A stretch of 64,000 nucleotides of DNA from Branchiostoma floridae (Eukaryota; Chordata; Leptocardii; Amphioxiformes; Branchiostomatidae), in the NCBI RefSeq assembly GCF_000003815.2, contig NC_049983.1, positions 23,681,742 to 23,745,741 of the forward strand, given 5' to 3'. How positions within the stretch are numbered: position 1 is the first letter of the stretch; the number at the start of each line of letters is the position of its first letter. Below, piece by piece: positions 54,289-64,000 of the stretch. The notes under the pieces were generated by a model. The model was not told the DNA's origin. It searched no databases and worked only from the letters and a program-made list of their open reading frames with translations. Both the position numbers and the translations under genes were made by a program.

Positions 54289-57200
54289 GTAAGGGTAACT
54301 GATATTTTATTGATCAAACTAAAGGTGAAAGTTCTGAAATGTCAATAATGATTAATGTTGTTGTTAACATTTTGTTGGAATGGTAACAAAATAGCAGCAA
54401 CAAGTTATTTCGGATTTTTTATCTGCACAATATATTGTGGTGCATACTGTTCTCGATAATGACCCTTGATAGTTGGATGATATGTAAACTGCTGAAAAAC
54501 TATTTCAATGTACCGTGTTACAGAAAAAAACAGTAATTCGAGCCAAACTGCCAACTGTATTCAGCAGTGTAATGATATTAAATTAAATGTGTAATTCAGC
54601 CAGGAACTGCAGACTCATAAGATTTAGATTTAGAGTACGTGAGAGAATCTCTCTCTATATGTATGCAGAAATTTAATTTCAATACAGCAGAAATTATTTC
54701 ATACATACTCAAAGATGAAATTTACCGTGCCTGACACATGGTTAATTTGAAACCACCGTCAAGGCGTAAGGTATTCAAGACCTACGTGAAAGTGAATGTG
54801 ACATGGCACAATGCCACACTGATATTCACATAAAACATTTTACATTTATGATAGCGTTCAGGCATGACTTTTACAGCAGGGTTATATTTGTCACAATGAT
54901 GGACTTATTTATTGATTGATAAACTTAGCTTAGTTAAATACCTTAAAAGTTGGTATTGATACCACAAGATATGCCCTCCTTGTTTGTTATTCAACACTAC
55001 TTTAAGATTTATCAAACTTTTAAAGTGATAATACGTCTATTGATTTGATTACGCCAGGAAGGTTAAACATGTTTGCACCCTTTCATAGCATTTTATCATT
55101 TGTCTCTGGACAGTAATTTTGTAACCAGTTATTGTCCCAACTGTTGCACTATCTAGGAGGACCAGACATCCCTGCATGAGGCCAGCAAGTATGGGCACAC
55201 TGAGGTAGCAGAGCTTCTGATAAAAAATGGGGCTGAGCTAGAGGCAAGGAACTGGGTAAGTAGTGTAACCCTGCTCTCATTTTTCTGACCTGTACTGGGG
55301 CAATGGTGTCCATGGTACCCCTGTCACAACACTCACAACATTTCGTATCTACTAAATCCCTTACTACAAGTCTCATTCAGAGATAACCTTGATGCTATTG
55401 TTCTGGAGCATGTGTAGATGAGCAAGGCATTTTGTCACTGAGTTTCCTTCCTATCAGAGGCTTGTACCATAGCCTGAGCACATTCTGGGACTCCCTCTCA
55501 ACACACACATAATGATTCAGGGCTCAAAATACTTTTTTCTGCATACCTGCACTGGTGCAGGTAACATTGAAAATTACCTACACCATACAAATTTTACTTG
55601 CACCACTCTAAATTTAGGTGTATGGATCATACAAAAATTTTTAAGGAACCAATTTGAATTGCTATTTTAATTTTCTTTTGTACTTAATAGGTGATAACAT
55701 TCAATGCAGCTAATAACAATCCACATGCACCTACATCATAGTACATTTATGTATGAAACCCAGTACATGGACCAGTGCAGGTTAGGTGCAGGAAGACACT
55801 AGAAATACCTGCACAGCTCCAATTTTACCTGCGCGTAACCTGCATAATTTTTTTTATGCAGGTGGCATTTCGAGCCCTGTTTTTGTTCACAAATGCATTA
55901 CAGAATTATAGTAAAATGATCTGTTTCAATTGGACAAACTTCCTCAATTAATTCTCTGTTTAATTTTCACTTACCAAGTCACCCATCAAATCAAGTCAGT
56001 GTGGTCTAGCATATGTTACATGAATGAGTCTTCCATATTTATATTTCAGCCATACATACAAAATGTAGTATGGTGAAATATATTGTATTCGTAATGTTTC
56101 TCCTTTCTTTATATTTCAGCCATACATAGTATGGTGAAATATATTGTATTCGTAATGTTTCTTCTTCTTCTTCTTCTCCTGTCAAATCTTCAAAGTGATT
56201 CATCTCCGCCGTTCCTGGACCGAATGACCTGAAATTTGGCACAGGGGTAGAATGGGCCAATACCTTGATGCTTTTTTCTCAGTTTTTTCATATCTGCCTC
56301 TAAAAAATGATTTTATTGAGATTTTTTGGTCAATTTTAGACCAAAACTGTATATTTTGGCCCCTGTACCCTGGTATTACAACCAAATGAGCTGAAATTTG
56401 ACAGAGATGTGCCTTGATAATGCCCCCATATAAATTCGATAACACTTTTGGTGTACAGTACAACAAAATGCTTATTTTTGCGATTTTTTGACCAATTTTT
56501 GACCAAAAAAGGACACTTTTGGCCCCTGTACCCTGGTATTACAACCAAATGAGCTGAAATTTGACAGAGATGTGCCCTGATAATGCCCCCATATAAATTC
56601 AATAACACTTTTGGTGTACAGTACAACAAAATGCTTATTTTTGCGATTTTTTGACCAATTTTTGACCAAAAAAGGACACTTTTGGCTCCTGTACCTTGGT
56701 ATTGCAACCGAATGAGCTGAAATTTGACACAGATGTGCCTTGATAATCCCTTCATATAAATTCAATAACACTTTTGGTGTACAGTGCAACAAAATGCTTA
56801 TTTTTGCGATTTTTGGCCAATTTTTGACCAAAAAAGGACACTTTTGGCACCTGTACCCTGGTATTACAATTAAATGACCTGAAATTTGGTATAGATAGGC
56901 ATTAGATACTTGGTAACAAGATTCAAGTAAAATTTTTGACATAAACAACTTTAAAATGATTAATTTCGGCACTTTTCTGAGGGGAAATTTGTTTTCTTTT
57001 GGCCTCCTGACGTGACCTTCCGTGACCCCGCACAGAGCCACACCTGTGCGCGTCAGCCGGAGAGTTAATTGAATCAAAGACCTAGCCAATCAGCGAAGAG
57101 GAGGCCAAAGGCTAATTAATATTCATAAGCGGGGGCCTCATGATCCCGCATATAGCAGTGTTCCCGCCAGGGGGAGCGAAGCCCGCCTAAGGCTCTCGCA

Positions 57201-60200
57201 TTTTAGACTATTCAGAAGGCTTTATATTGTATCAGTTCTTAGGGGCATATCTATGATAATCGCAGCAGTCACTTAACTTCTCTTCAGGAGTTTAGCGTAA
57301 CACTATTTCAGGTCAAACCGTCAAAGGCAACTAAAAACAAACTTTAACGTTACTGAGTTCAACAGTACTTATAACTTGTTATCCGAAGTTGAAACGCTAG
57401 CGATGGTATTTTCGCTGCGCTGTTAGCTCCGTGCGACTGTTGTTGACGGTCTTATAACGGTATATTTTGCACCCCTGTACCCTGGTATGAGTAACATTTG
57501 GTATAGATAGGCATAAGATAGTTGGTAAAATGATCCAAGTGAAATTTTTGGCATAAAGTACTGTAAAAGGCTTAATTACAGCACTTTTTTGGGGGAAATT
57601 GGTTTTCTTTCGTTCTCCATGCCATGACCTTTCGGACGTTCACCCCACAGAGCCGACATCTGCACCTGCGTCTAGCCGACAGGAAGAGTTAATTCAATTA
57701 ATGGTTCAGCCAATCAGCGAAGAGGAAAGCGAAGGCTAATTAATATTCATAAGCGGGACCACACAATACGTTAACTTGAAGACTCAGGCCGTACAGACTT
57801 CTCGCCAGGATTTTTTCAAAGCGTCGGACAGGGGTCCGGGGGCCGCCGAATGTCCCTGGCGGGGTCCAGGGGCAGGGCCACTGTGGGGGGGGGGGGGACC
57901 CAGGTGGGCGAAGCCCCCCCGGAAGCTCTTGCATTTTAGACTATTGAGAAGGCTTCTTTTATCAGTTTTTTTAGGGCCATATCTACGATAATCGTAGCAG
58001 TCACTTACTTCTCTTCAGCAGTTTGACTTTAAAATATTTCGTTGCCGTTAGCCGCCGTGCGACTTTTGTTGACGGTCTGATATCCCTACGTCGCCGCCTC
58101 GCTGATATTCCCACGGACATGTTTCAAGAAAAATACCCAGCAAAAAATGCTGTTCTGCGTCAAATTTCGTTGCCGTTAGCCGCCGTGCGACTTTTGTTGA
58201 CGGTCTGATATCCCTACGTCGCCGCCTCGCTGATATTCCCACGGACATGTTTCAAGAAAAATACCCAGCAAAAAATGCTGTTCTGCGTCAAATTCTATTC
58301 TATAAAACACGTGGGACTCAGTGTTACAGTCTAAATATTTTGTAGAAGCACCGCTGTAGGAAAGAAGGTCCAAGTAATGTAAAACATCACGTAGCATGAA
58401 GTTCGCTGTCAACTGGCACACAGCACATGACTGTTTGAAACTCTAAGTCTAATCAACAGCCGTGTTTGATTGATAGCCGGCGGTCCTTTGATGAAGTCGG
58501 CGAAAGGTGCGTTAGTTAGAAAATCTGCGTTTAGTTTTGATACGTAATTATAAGTTAGACAGTGGCGAGAATGATTATTTTCTCATCAATATTTCTCTTC
58601 AGAATTATTTGAACTTAATTATACATCTAAACAATTGGCTTACCTGTGCAATGTTTATATGATTAATGATCAGTGTACTGAAATCATGTGTAACGTATGG
58701 CTCCTAGTCAAAAGATCAGCATTTTCTCTATAGTGACCACCTGTCTATAGTGGCCACATTTCCTAGTGCTGTTGTTGTTTGACATAAACTTTGAACATTT
58801 AAATTGTAAGTAACTTTAAACTGCCAGAGTTTCAGCCCAATAAAACACTCTCAGCGCCAGGGTATGAACAGACTGACCAGACAGACGAAAATAAATCCTC
58901 GAACAAGGTTCAATCGTATCTTCCGGGTCTGGCAGGAAGTTGTTAAACTAAAATAAGAATAGGCTCGATGGCTGATTGCATACAAAGTAAAACAGTTTAA
59001 CAGTTTTACAGCTTGAAGAAAACAAACGCTCCTACAGTACCTGCACCTGCTTGATAATTATTAAATCGTATGCCCTACTTGAATAAAAAAAGTTCACTGC
59101 AATAATAAATGTACCCACATCACAAGGAGCTTATACTTTTTTAAACTTACACCTAGTTATCGTACTGAAAATTGTTAATGACAGAAGTCATTCAACAATT
59201 TTCAGTCATGATGAAAATTTTCTGAATGGAAGGTGTGATTATTGTCATTTTCTGAAAAATAGAAGCAAGCTCTGTTTTTACCTGGAATCAATTCACAATA
59301 CCAGTCCACTTTGGGGGATAATGTACTGTTAAGAGGGTGTTCCATTTTTGCGCAGGGGTGATTTGGAACAGTCCAATGTTGCGTGGGAAGGGGTATGGCT
59401 GAAATATGCTGTATTTGCTCTTAAGCAAATGTCGGCCTTTCTAGTTACCACTAAAACCATTACAGATTCTGAAGTTTCTTTTTTTACATAATGGTTACCA
59501 AGTAACAAGACCTGAAGGTGTGACCCAAAGGCCACTCCAAGGTTATGTGTTACATTTTGGAAACAATTGGTAAATGTGTAAATAGTCTCAATGTGCTGTG
59601 TAACGTTTTATGTAACGTGTTTGTCTTATGACTCCAGGAAGACTACCGATACATTGAATTTTCTTAACTTGAAAGTTCATCTGTGTTGGTAGAAGTCATT
59701 ATTGAGCTAGTTAAACTGTAATATCCAACACATAAATTGGACTCACTCAAATTTTTAACTAAACGGCACCAGTCTTTTGTATTTACATTGTACTGACTAA
59801 TGCAGATCGTTTGAATAAACAAATAAACAAATTCTTTACCGTGTGACATATATCTTTTCCTCTCTTTACAGTGATGACACATTTTTGACAAAATGCAACA
59901 ATACAAACACCATTACCACCAGGTCGACCTCTTCATGAATGAGCCTGAACAGGGAGAGACATTTCGTGTTACACAGACCACCTTTATCACTTTTCTCTGT
60001 ACAGGTCCAGTCAACACCCCTACATAACGCTGCTGCTGGGGGCCACACCGGGACCTGTGTGCTTCTGATTTGCTCGGGGGCTGACGTTACGACCAAAGAT
60101 GAGGTGATTTATACTTGTTTCAACTAACCTTTATCATATATTTTTATTCTATGAATGGTAACAGTCCTCACCCTTGCATCTAGCTGCTGCTGGAGGGCAC

Positions 60201-63200
60201 ACTGAGCTGCCAATTTGACCTGTAGCTGATGTTATGACACCGGATGAAATAAAACATAGTTTAAGTTATTTTTAAATGGACCTTATTAGATTCATATGTC
60301 GATGTAATTGTTGTCTTCTGTAATGTTACATTGAAGTTTACACAAGAAGAATGCATCATGTAACAATAACACTGACTCAAAAACAACAGGGATAATCTAA
60401 ACTCATTAACTCAATAAACTCTGATACAAGTTGGGCATTGGCAAAGTAATGAACATGACTATACTTACCATGTCTGTCCTCCCTGTACAGGACCAGTCCA
60501 CTCCCCTGCATAAAGCTGCTGCTGGGGGCCACACCAGGACTTGTGAACTTCTCATTTTTTCTGGAGCCGACGTTACGACTGAAGATAAGGTGATTTGTAT
60601 TTGTTTCAACGAACCTTTACAAAGAACACTGCCAAATTGTAACAATAACACTGACTCAAAAACAACAGGGATAATCTAAACTCATTAATTCAATAAACTC
60701 TGAATACATGTTATCAAGTTGGGCATTGGCAATGTTATGACATTAAAGTGACTACTTACCATGTCCATCCTCCCTATACAGTTCCAGTACACACCCCTAC
60801 ATAATGCTGCTGCTAGAGGCCACACCGGGACTTGTGAGCTTCTGATTCGCTCTGGGGCTGACGTTACAACAAAAGATAAGGTGATATATATTTGTTTCAA
60901 CTTATTAGGATTCTCCATTTGGATTCTCCATTTGGAGGGTAGGGCGAAACAGGTGTTAATAACACCTTTTCAAAGCCGCCATACACACATGTGCACATGT
61001 TCGCACATGTCTACACGCGGCGGGGTTACACCGCCCCTTACGGGGTGATATACCCTTTCGCTGGCTGATACGGTATGGAGGTTCGCCAGGCCTCCAACCG
61101 GGTGATTTGAAGTGAATCACCAACTCCAGACAGAAGGGTTTGTTCCATCTCACACCGCACCATCGCACGTGTGGGGGTTCTTTAACGTGCATGGGGTGTG
61201 ACTCTCCCCATACACGGGACCTCCATTTAACGTCCTATCCGAGGGACGGCCCTAGCCGAAGCTAGGTACTCATTTTTCACCTGAGTATAGTGAGGAAATC
61301 CGTGTAAAGTGCCTTTCCCAAGGGCACAAGATCGGTGACACGCAGCGGGATTCGAACTCGCCACCTCTCGGTCACGAGGCACAAATCCCGCCGCTGCGCC
61401 AGACGATCTCACACGATCTCACACAACTAACCCTTATCATATATTTACCTTTGCCAGAATGGCTAAGGTTATGTTTTGGGCTTGTGAGTCTGTCTGTCTG
61501 TGTGTGTGTTAACAGCATAACTCAAGAAGTCTTGGATGGATCCCGATAATATTTGGTAGGTGGGTAGGGGTCGGAAAAACGAAGGTCAAGTTCGATAATG
61601 GGCCCCCTAGCGGCTTGCTAAGGTACTGCAGCAGAACCTCAATTTTTGATATCTCCTGTTCTAGACATGCTGTGATCATGATTTTTGAGTGGTAGATAGC
61701 CCTTGGGGCAGAGAGTAAGTGCTGTGAGTTTGGGCCCCCTAGCGGCTTTTTTGGAACTGCAGGCGCCGGTTTCCTTTCAAAATTTGGACGAGAATAACTC
61801 TACAACGTGTTGACGGATCGTCATGATTTTTGGTATGTAGATAGAATGAGTGATGACTTACATAATGGTATACTAATTATGCAAATCAACAGATAATTTG
61901 CATAATTAATGAGGAAAATTTATAAATCCACTGCATTCCATGATAGGACTTTCAAACTTGTCACATATGTAGCTGGGAAGGAGAGAAATGTCGACAGATA
62001 TCAATTATGCAAATGATGGCCCCATTTGCATAATTAATTAGAAAATATGAATGTGTTGACGAATCATCATGTTTGTATGTAGGTAGCGTAAGTGAAGACC
62101 TACATAATGAGATACCAATTATGCAAATCAACAGCTAATTTGCATAATTAATGAGGATATTTTATAAATTCACTACATTTCATGATAGGACTTTAAAACT
62201 TGTCACATATGTAGCTAAGAAAGAGAGAAATGTCAATACATATTTATCATGCAAAAGATGATCTCATTTGCATAATTAATGAGAAAATATGAACGTGTTG
62301 ACGGATCGTCATGATTTTTGGCATGTAGATAGCCTAAGTGAAGACTTATATAATGTGATACTTATTATGCAAATCAACAGCTAATTTGCATAATTGATTA
62401 GGAAAAGTTCATAAATCCACTGCATTCCACTATAGTACTTTCATCAAAGTTGTCACATATGTAACTGAGAAAGAGGGAAGAGAGTAAGAGGTGTATTTAA
62501 AGACTTTGAAAGAGAATAAGTCAAGAATGGATCAAAGGATCATCATCATTTCTGGTATGCTGATAGCTTAAGTAATGCTTGATACAATTTGATATCAATT
62601 AATTGTAACTTGGGATCTAATTTGCATAATCAATGCCGAAATTTTATAAACCAACTCCAAGCATATAATTATAAAGAAAATGAAATGAGTAACGCATTTG
62701 TCTACAGACATTCTACATAGCAAACCTGGTTTATTTGGCAAAGGTATGTTTTTTCGATGAATAGTACCAGTCCTCACCCTGCATCTGGCTGCTGCTGGAG
62801 GGCACACTGAGCTGCTGATTTGTTCTGCAGCTGATGTTATGACGAAGGATGGAATAAAGCATAGTTTAACTTATTTCTAAATGGACCTTATATTTTTTTA
62901 GATTCATATATCGATGTAATTGTCGTCTTCTGTAATGTTACATTGAAGTCTACACAAGAACACCGCATCATGTAACAATAACACTGACTCAAAAACAACA
63001 GGGATAATCTAAACTCATTAACTCAATGAATTCTGAATACATGTTATATTTCAAGTTGGGCATTGGCAATGTTATGTTATTAACATGACTATACTTATTA
63101 CCATTTCCATCCTCCCTGTACAGGACCAGTCCACTCTCCTGCATAAAGCTGCTGCTGGGGGCCACACCGGGACTTGTGAAGTTCTTATTCGTGCTGGAGC

Positions 63201-64000
63201 CGATGTTACGACTAAAGATAAGGTGATTTATATTTGTTTCAACCTGAACCTTTACAAAGAACACTGCCAAATTGTAACAATAACACTGACTCAAAAACAA
63301 CAGGCCTGGGATAGTATAAACTCATTAATTCAATAAACTCTGAATACATGTTATCAAGTTGGGCATTGGCAATGTTATGACATTAAAGTGACTACTTACC
63401 ATGTCCATCCTCCCTATACAGTTCCAGTACACACCCCTACATAACGCTGCTGCTAGAGGCCACACCGGGACTTGTGAGCTTCTGATTCGCTCTGGGGCTG
63501 ACGTTACGACAAAAGATAAGGTGATATACATGTATACTTGTTTCAACTAACCTTTATCATATATTTTTTCTATGAATAGTACCAGTCCTCACCCTGCATT
63601 TGGCTGCTGCTGGAGGGCACACTGAGCTGCTGATTTGTTCTGCAGCTGATGTTATGACGAAGGATGGAATAAAGCATAGTTTAACTTATTTCTAAATGGA
63701 CCTTATATTTTTTTAGATTCATATATCGATGTAATTGTCGTCTTCTGTAATGTTACATTGAAGACTCTACACAAGAACACCGCATCATGTAACAATAACA
63801 CTGATTCAAAAACAACATGGATAATCTAAACTCATTAACTCAATGAATTCTGAATACATGTTATATTTCAAGTTGGGCATTGGCAATGTTATGTTATTAA
63901 CATGACTATACTTATTACCATTTCCATCCTCCCTGTACAGGACCAGTCCACTCTCCTGCATAAAGCAGCTGCTGGGGGCCACACCGGGACTTGTGAAGTT
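54181..64000 (+). CDS. Gene C: ankyrin-repeat gene, 3' end beyond window
   Basis: Third paralog, partial. Exons: 54181-54288, 55157-55255, 60005-60103, 60491-60589, 60782-60880, 63124-63222, 63422-63520, 63941-64000 (cut). All phase 0-0; 254 codons read so far, all ankyrin. Starts MDLGMFSTAVEQGDLQTVRR. Intron 2 (4.7 kb) is swollen by repeats. Whether Roc-COR, CARD or GT4 parts follow cannot be seen. Recent tandem duplication of its last exons makes its repeat number likely to vary. Confidence 0.7.
54289..55156 (+). other. Gene C intron 1
   Basis: Follows gene B intron 1 closely; no exon seen. Confidence 0.6.
55157..55255 (+). CDS. Gene C exon 2: ankyrin repeat
   Basis: 99 nt, phase 0-0, acceptor ctatctag and donor gtaagt. 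Contains TSLHEASKYGHTEVAELLI and NGAELEARNW. Confidence 0.8.
55518..55879. mobile_element. MITE, second copy of the cagggctc family
   Basis: 362 bp with ends cagggctcaaaat / atttcgagccctg, about the same inside as 5693-6042. The homologous gene A intron (about 4253-4280) reads straight from acacacataat to gttcacaaatgc, an empty site. Confidence 0.8.
56042..56172 (+). repeat. Short tandem duplication
   Basis: 'ttcagccatacata' to 'cgtaatgtttct' occurs at about 56045-56105 and again at about 56115-56165, followed by a ttc run. Confidence 0.75.
56330..56960. repeat. Tandem repeat of about 180 bp
   Basis: Three to four units, each with 'ggacacttttggcccctgta', 'aatgagctgaaatttgacag' and 'acacttttggtgtacagt'. 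The minus-strand open frame across it is a product of the repeat. Probably part of a transposable element. Confidence 0.85.
57090..58035. other. Two diverged copies of a GC-richer module in gene C intron 2
   Basis: 'ccaatcagcgaagagg' to 'taattaatattcataagcgg' and the later 'cattttagactatt.agaagg' occur at about 57086-57230 and 57709-57955. A G run lies at 57887-57898. No exon or RNA recognised. Confidence 0.6.
58036..58291. repeat. Perfect 128-bp tandem duplication
   Basis: 58036-58163 and 58164-58291 appear identical, starting atttcgttgccgttagcc and ending gttctgcgtcaa. Either recent or an assembly duplication. Confidence 0.9.
58292..60004 (+). other. End of gene C intron 2
   Basis: Mostly unique AT-rich sequence; 59470-59990 follows the region before gene B exon 4 (20700-21200). 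No exon seen. Confidence 0.55.
60005..60103 (+). CDS. Gene C exon 3: ankyrin repeat
   Basis: 99 nt, phase 0-0, acceptor ctgtacag and donor gtgatt. Contains TPLHNAAAGGHTGTCVLLI and SGADVTTKDE. Confidence 0.85.
60159..60248 (+). pseudogene. Relic ankyrin exon
   Basis: Same relic family as 22956-23045, here with in-frame stops and the same ataaaac in place of a donor. Confidence 0.7.
60491..60589 (+). CDS. Gene C exon 4: ankyrin repeat
   Basis: 99 nt, phase 0-0, acceptor ctgtacag and donor gtgatt. Contains TPLHKAAAGGHTRTCELLI; the usual IRSG reads IFSG. Confidence 0.85.
60782..60880 (+). CDS. Gene C exon 5: ankyrin repeat
   Basis: 99 nt, phase 0-0, acceptor ctatacag and donor gtgata. Contains YTPLHNAAARGHTGTCELLI. 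Nearly identical to exon 7 at 63422. Confidence 0.85.
60975..61410 (-). mobile_element. tRNA-derived SINE-like repeat, fullest copy
   Basis: Read on the minus strand it starts with a tRNA-like head: A box 'tggcgcagcgg' and B box 'gagttcgaatcccg' (about 61340-61400), then a central part with 'cggctagggccgtccctcgg' and a far end 'ggggcggtgtaaccccgcc'. The reference copy for the others. Confidence 0.8.
61447..62742 (+). mobile_element. 1.3-kb AT-rich repeat element, copy 3
   Basis: Same orientation as 52749-54070 and very similar throughout. Inserted between the SINE and the relic exon at 62765 in gene C intron 5. Confidence 0.8.
62765..62853 (+). pseudogene. Relic ankyrin exon
   Basis: One base shorter than 22956-23045 (ccctgcat for cccttgcat), so frame is lost; donor position reads ataaagc. 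Confidence 0.7.
63124..63222 (+). CDS. Gene C exon 6: ankyrin repeat
   Basis: 99 nt, phase 0-0, acceptor ctgtacag and donor gtgatt. Contains STLLHKAAAGGHTGTCEVLI. Confidence 0.85.
63422..63520 (+). CDS. Gene C exon 7: ankyrin repeat
   Basis: 99 nt, phase 0-0, acceptor ctatacag and donor gtgata. Differs from exon 5 by only a base or two. Confidence 0.85.
63580..63668 (+). pseudogene. Relic ankyrin exon
   Basis: Duplicate of 62765-62853 with the same one-base deletion and lost donor. Confidence 0.7.
63941..64000 (+). CDS. Gene C exon 8: ankyrin repeat, cut by window end
   Basis: First 60 nt, acceptor ctgtacag. Reads STLLHKAAAGGHTGTCEV, as exon 6. Confidence 0.8.

Larger units (their letters stand above)
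62763..64000 (+). repeat. Tandem duplication of about 815 bp, second copy cut by the window
   Basis: 62763-63577 recurs from 63578 on with very few differences; exon 63124 corresponds to 63941 (offset 817) and relic 62765 to 63580 (offset 815). Confidence 0.9.

Noticed and set aside
56472-57089. 205-codon minus-strand open frame
   Set aside because: Lies over the 180-bp tandem repeat and repeats itself accordingly; no known domain.

Overview
This window is eukaryotic, animal genomic DNA and most probably comes from a cephalochordate (amphioxus, Branchiostoma). The reasons are split genes with GT-AG introns and rigid exon phases, tRNA-derived SINE-like repeats, MITEs, non-LTR tails, a 100-N scaffold gap at 1634-1733, and large intracellular proteins combining ankyrin repeats, CARD-type death folds, Roc-COR GTPase modules, ZU5/UPA and other signalling domains, an assortment amphioxus is known for. 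Nothing prokaryotic is present. The organism is inferred from domain content; no search was run.

The locus is a head-to-tail array of three paralogous genes on the + strand. Gene A (2657-11611, 12 exons, about 1,035 residues) encodes ankyrin repeats, Roc, COR and two C-terminal CARD-like domains. Gene B (18178-40238, 28 exons, about 2,599 residues if one gene) encodes ten ankyrin repeats, CARDs, Roc, COR, CARD, a TIR-like region, a death-like segment, ZU5, UPA and a C-terminal GT-B/GT4 glycosyltransferase domain. All 28 exon junctions keep frame. Gene C (54181 to beyond 64000) is a third ankyrin gene, cut by the window edge. Each ankyrin repeat sits on its own phase 0-0 exon, usually 99 nt; most exons of the Roc-to-GT4 part of gene B are phase 1-1.

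Flanks are duplicated too. A 37-bp minisatellite follows genes A and B. A small ORF (X1 at 15404-15634, X2 at 49095-49322) lies between successive genes, and similar promoter sequence precedes genes B and C. Comparing the copies gives empty sites that date several insertions: a TTAA-flanked MITE, a SINE, a foldback MITE on an ankyrin splice acceptor, a 1.3-kb AT-rich element and a retrotransposon tail.

Between units 2 and 3, on the minus strand (43519-46003), is gene D, a predicted 92-residue protein with signal peptide, Thr/Pro-rich stalk, one membrane span and a short basic tail, preceded by a good TATA box.

The most interesting objects are gene B, an apparent chimera in which a lost upstream Roc-COR was followed by a second Roc-COR-ZU5-UPA-GT4 block, and the 18-copy 39-bp repeat that inserts about 235 residues inside its GTPase domain. 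From domain knowledge alone I infer that genes A-C are cytosolic innate-immune or cell-death sensors.
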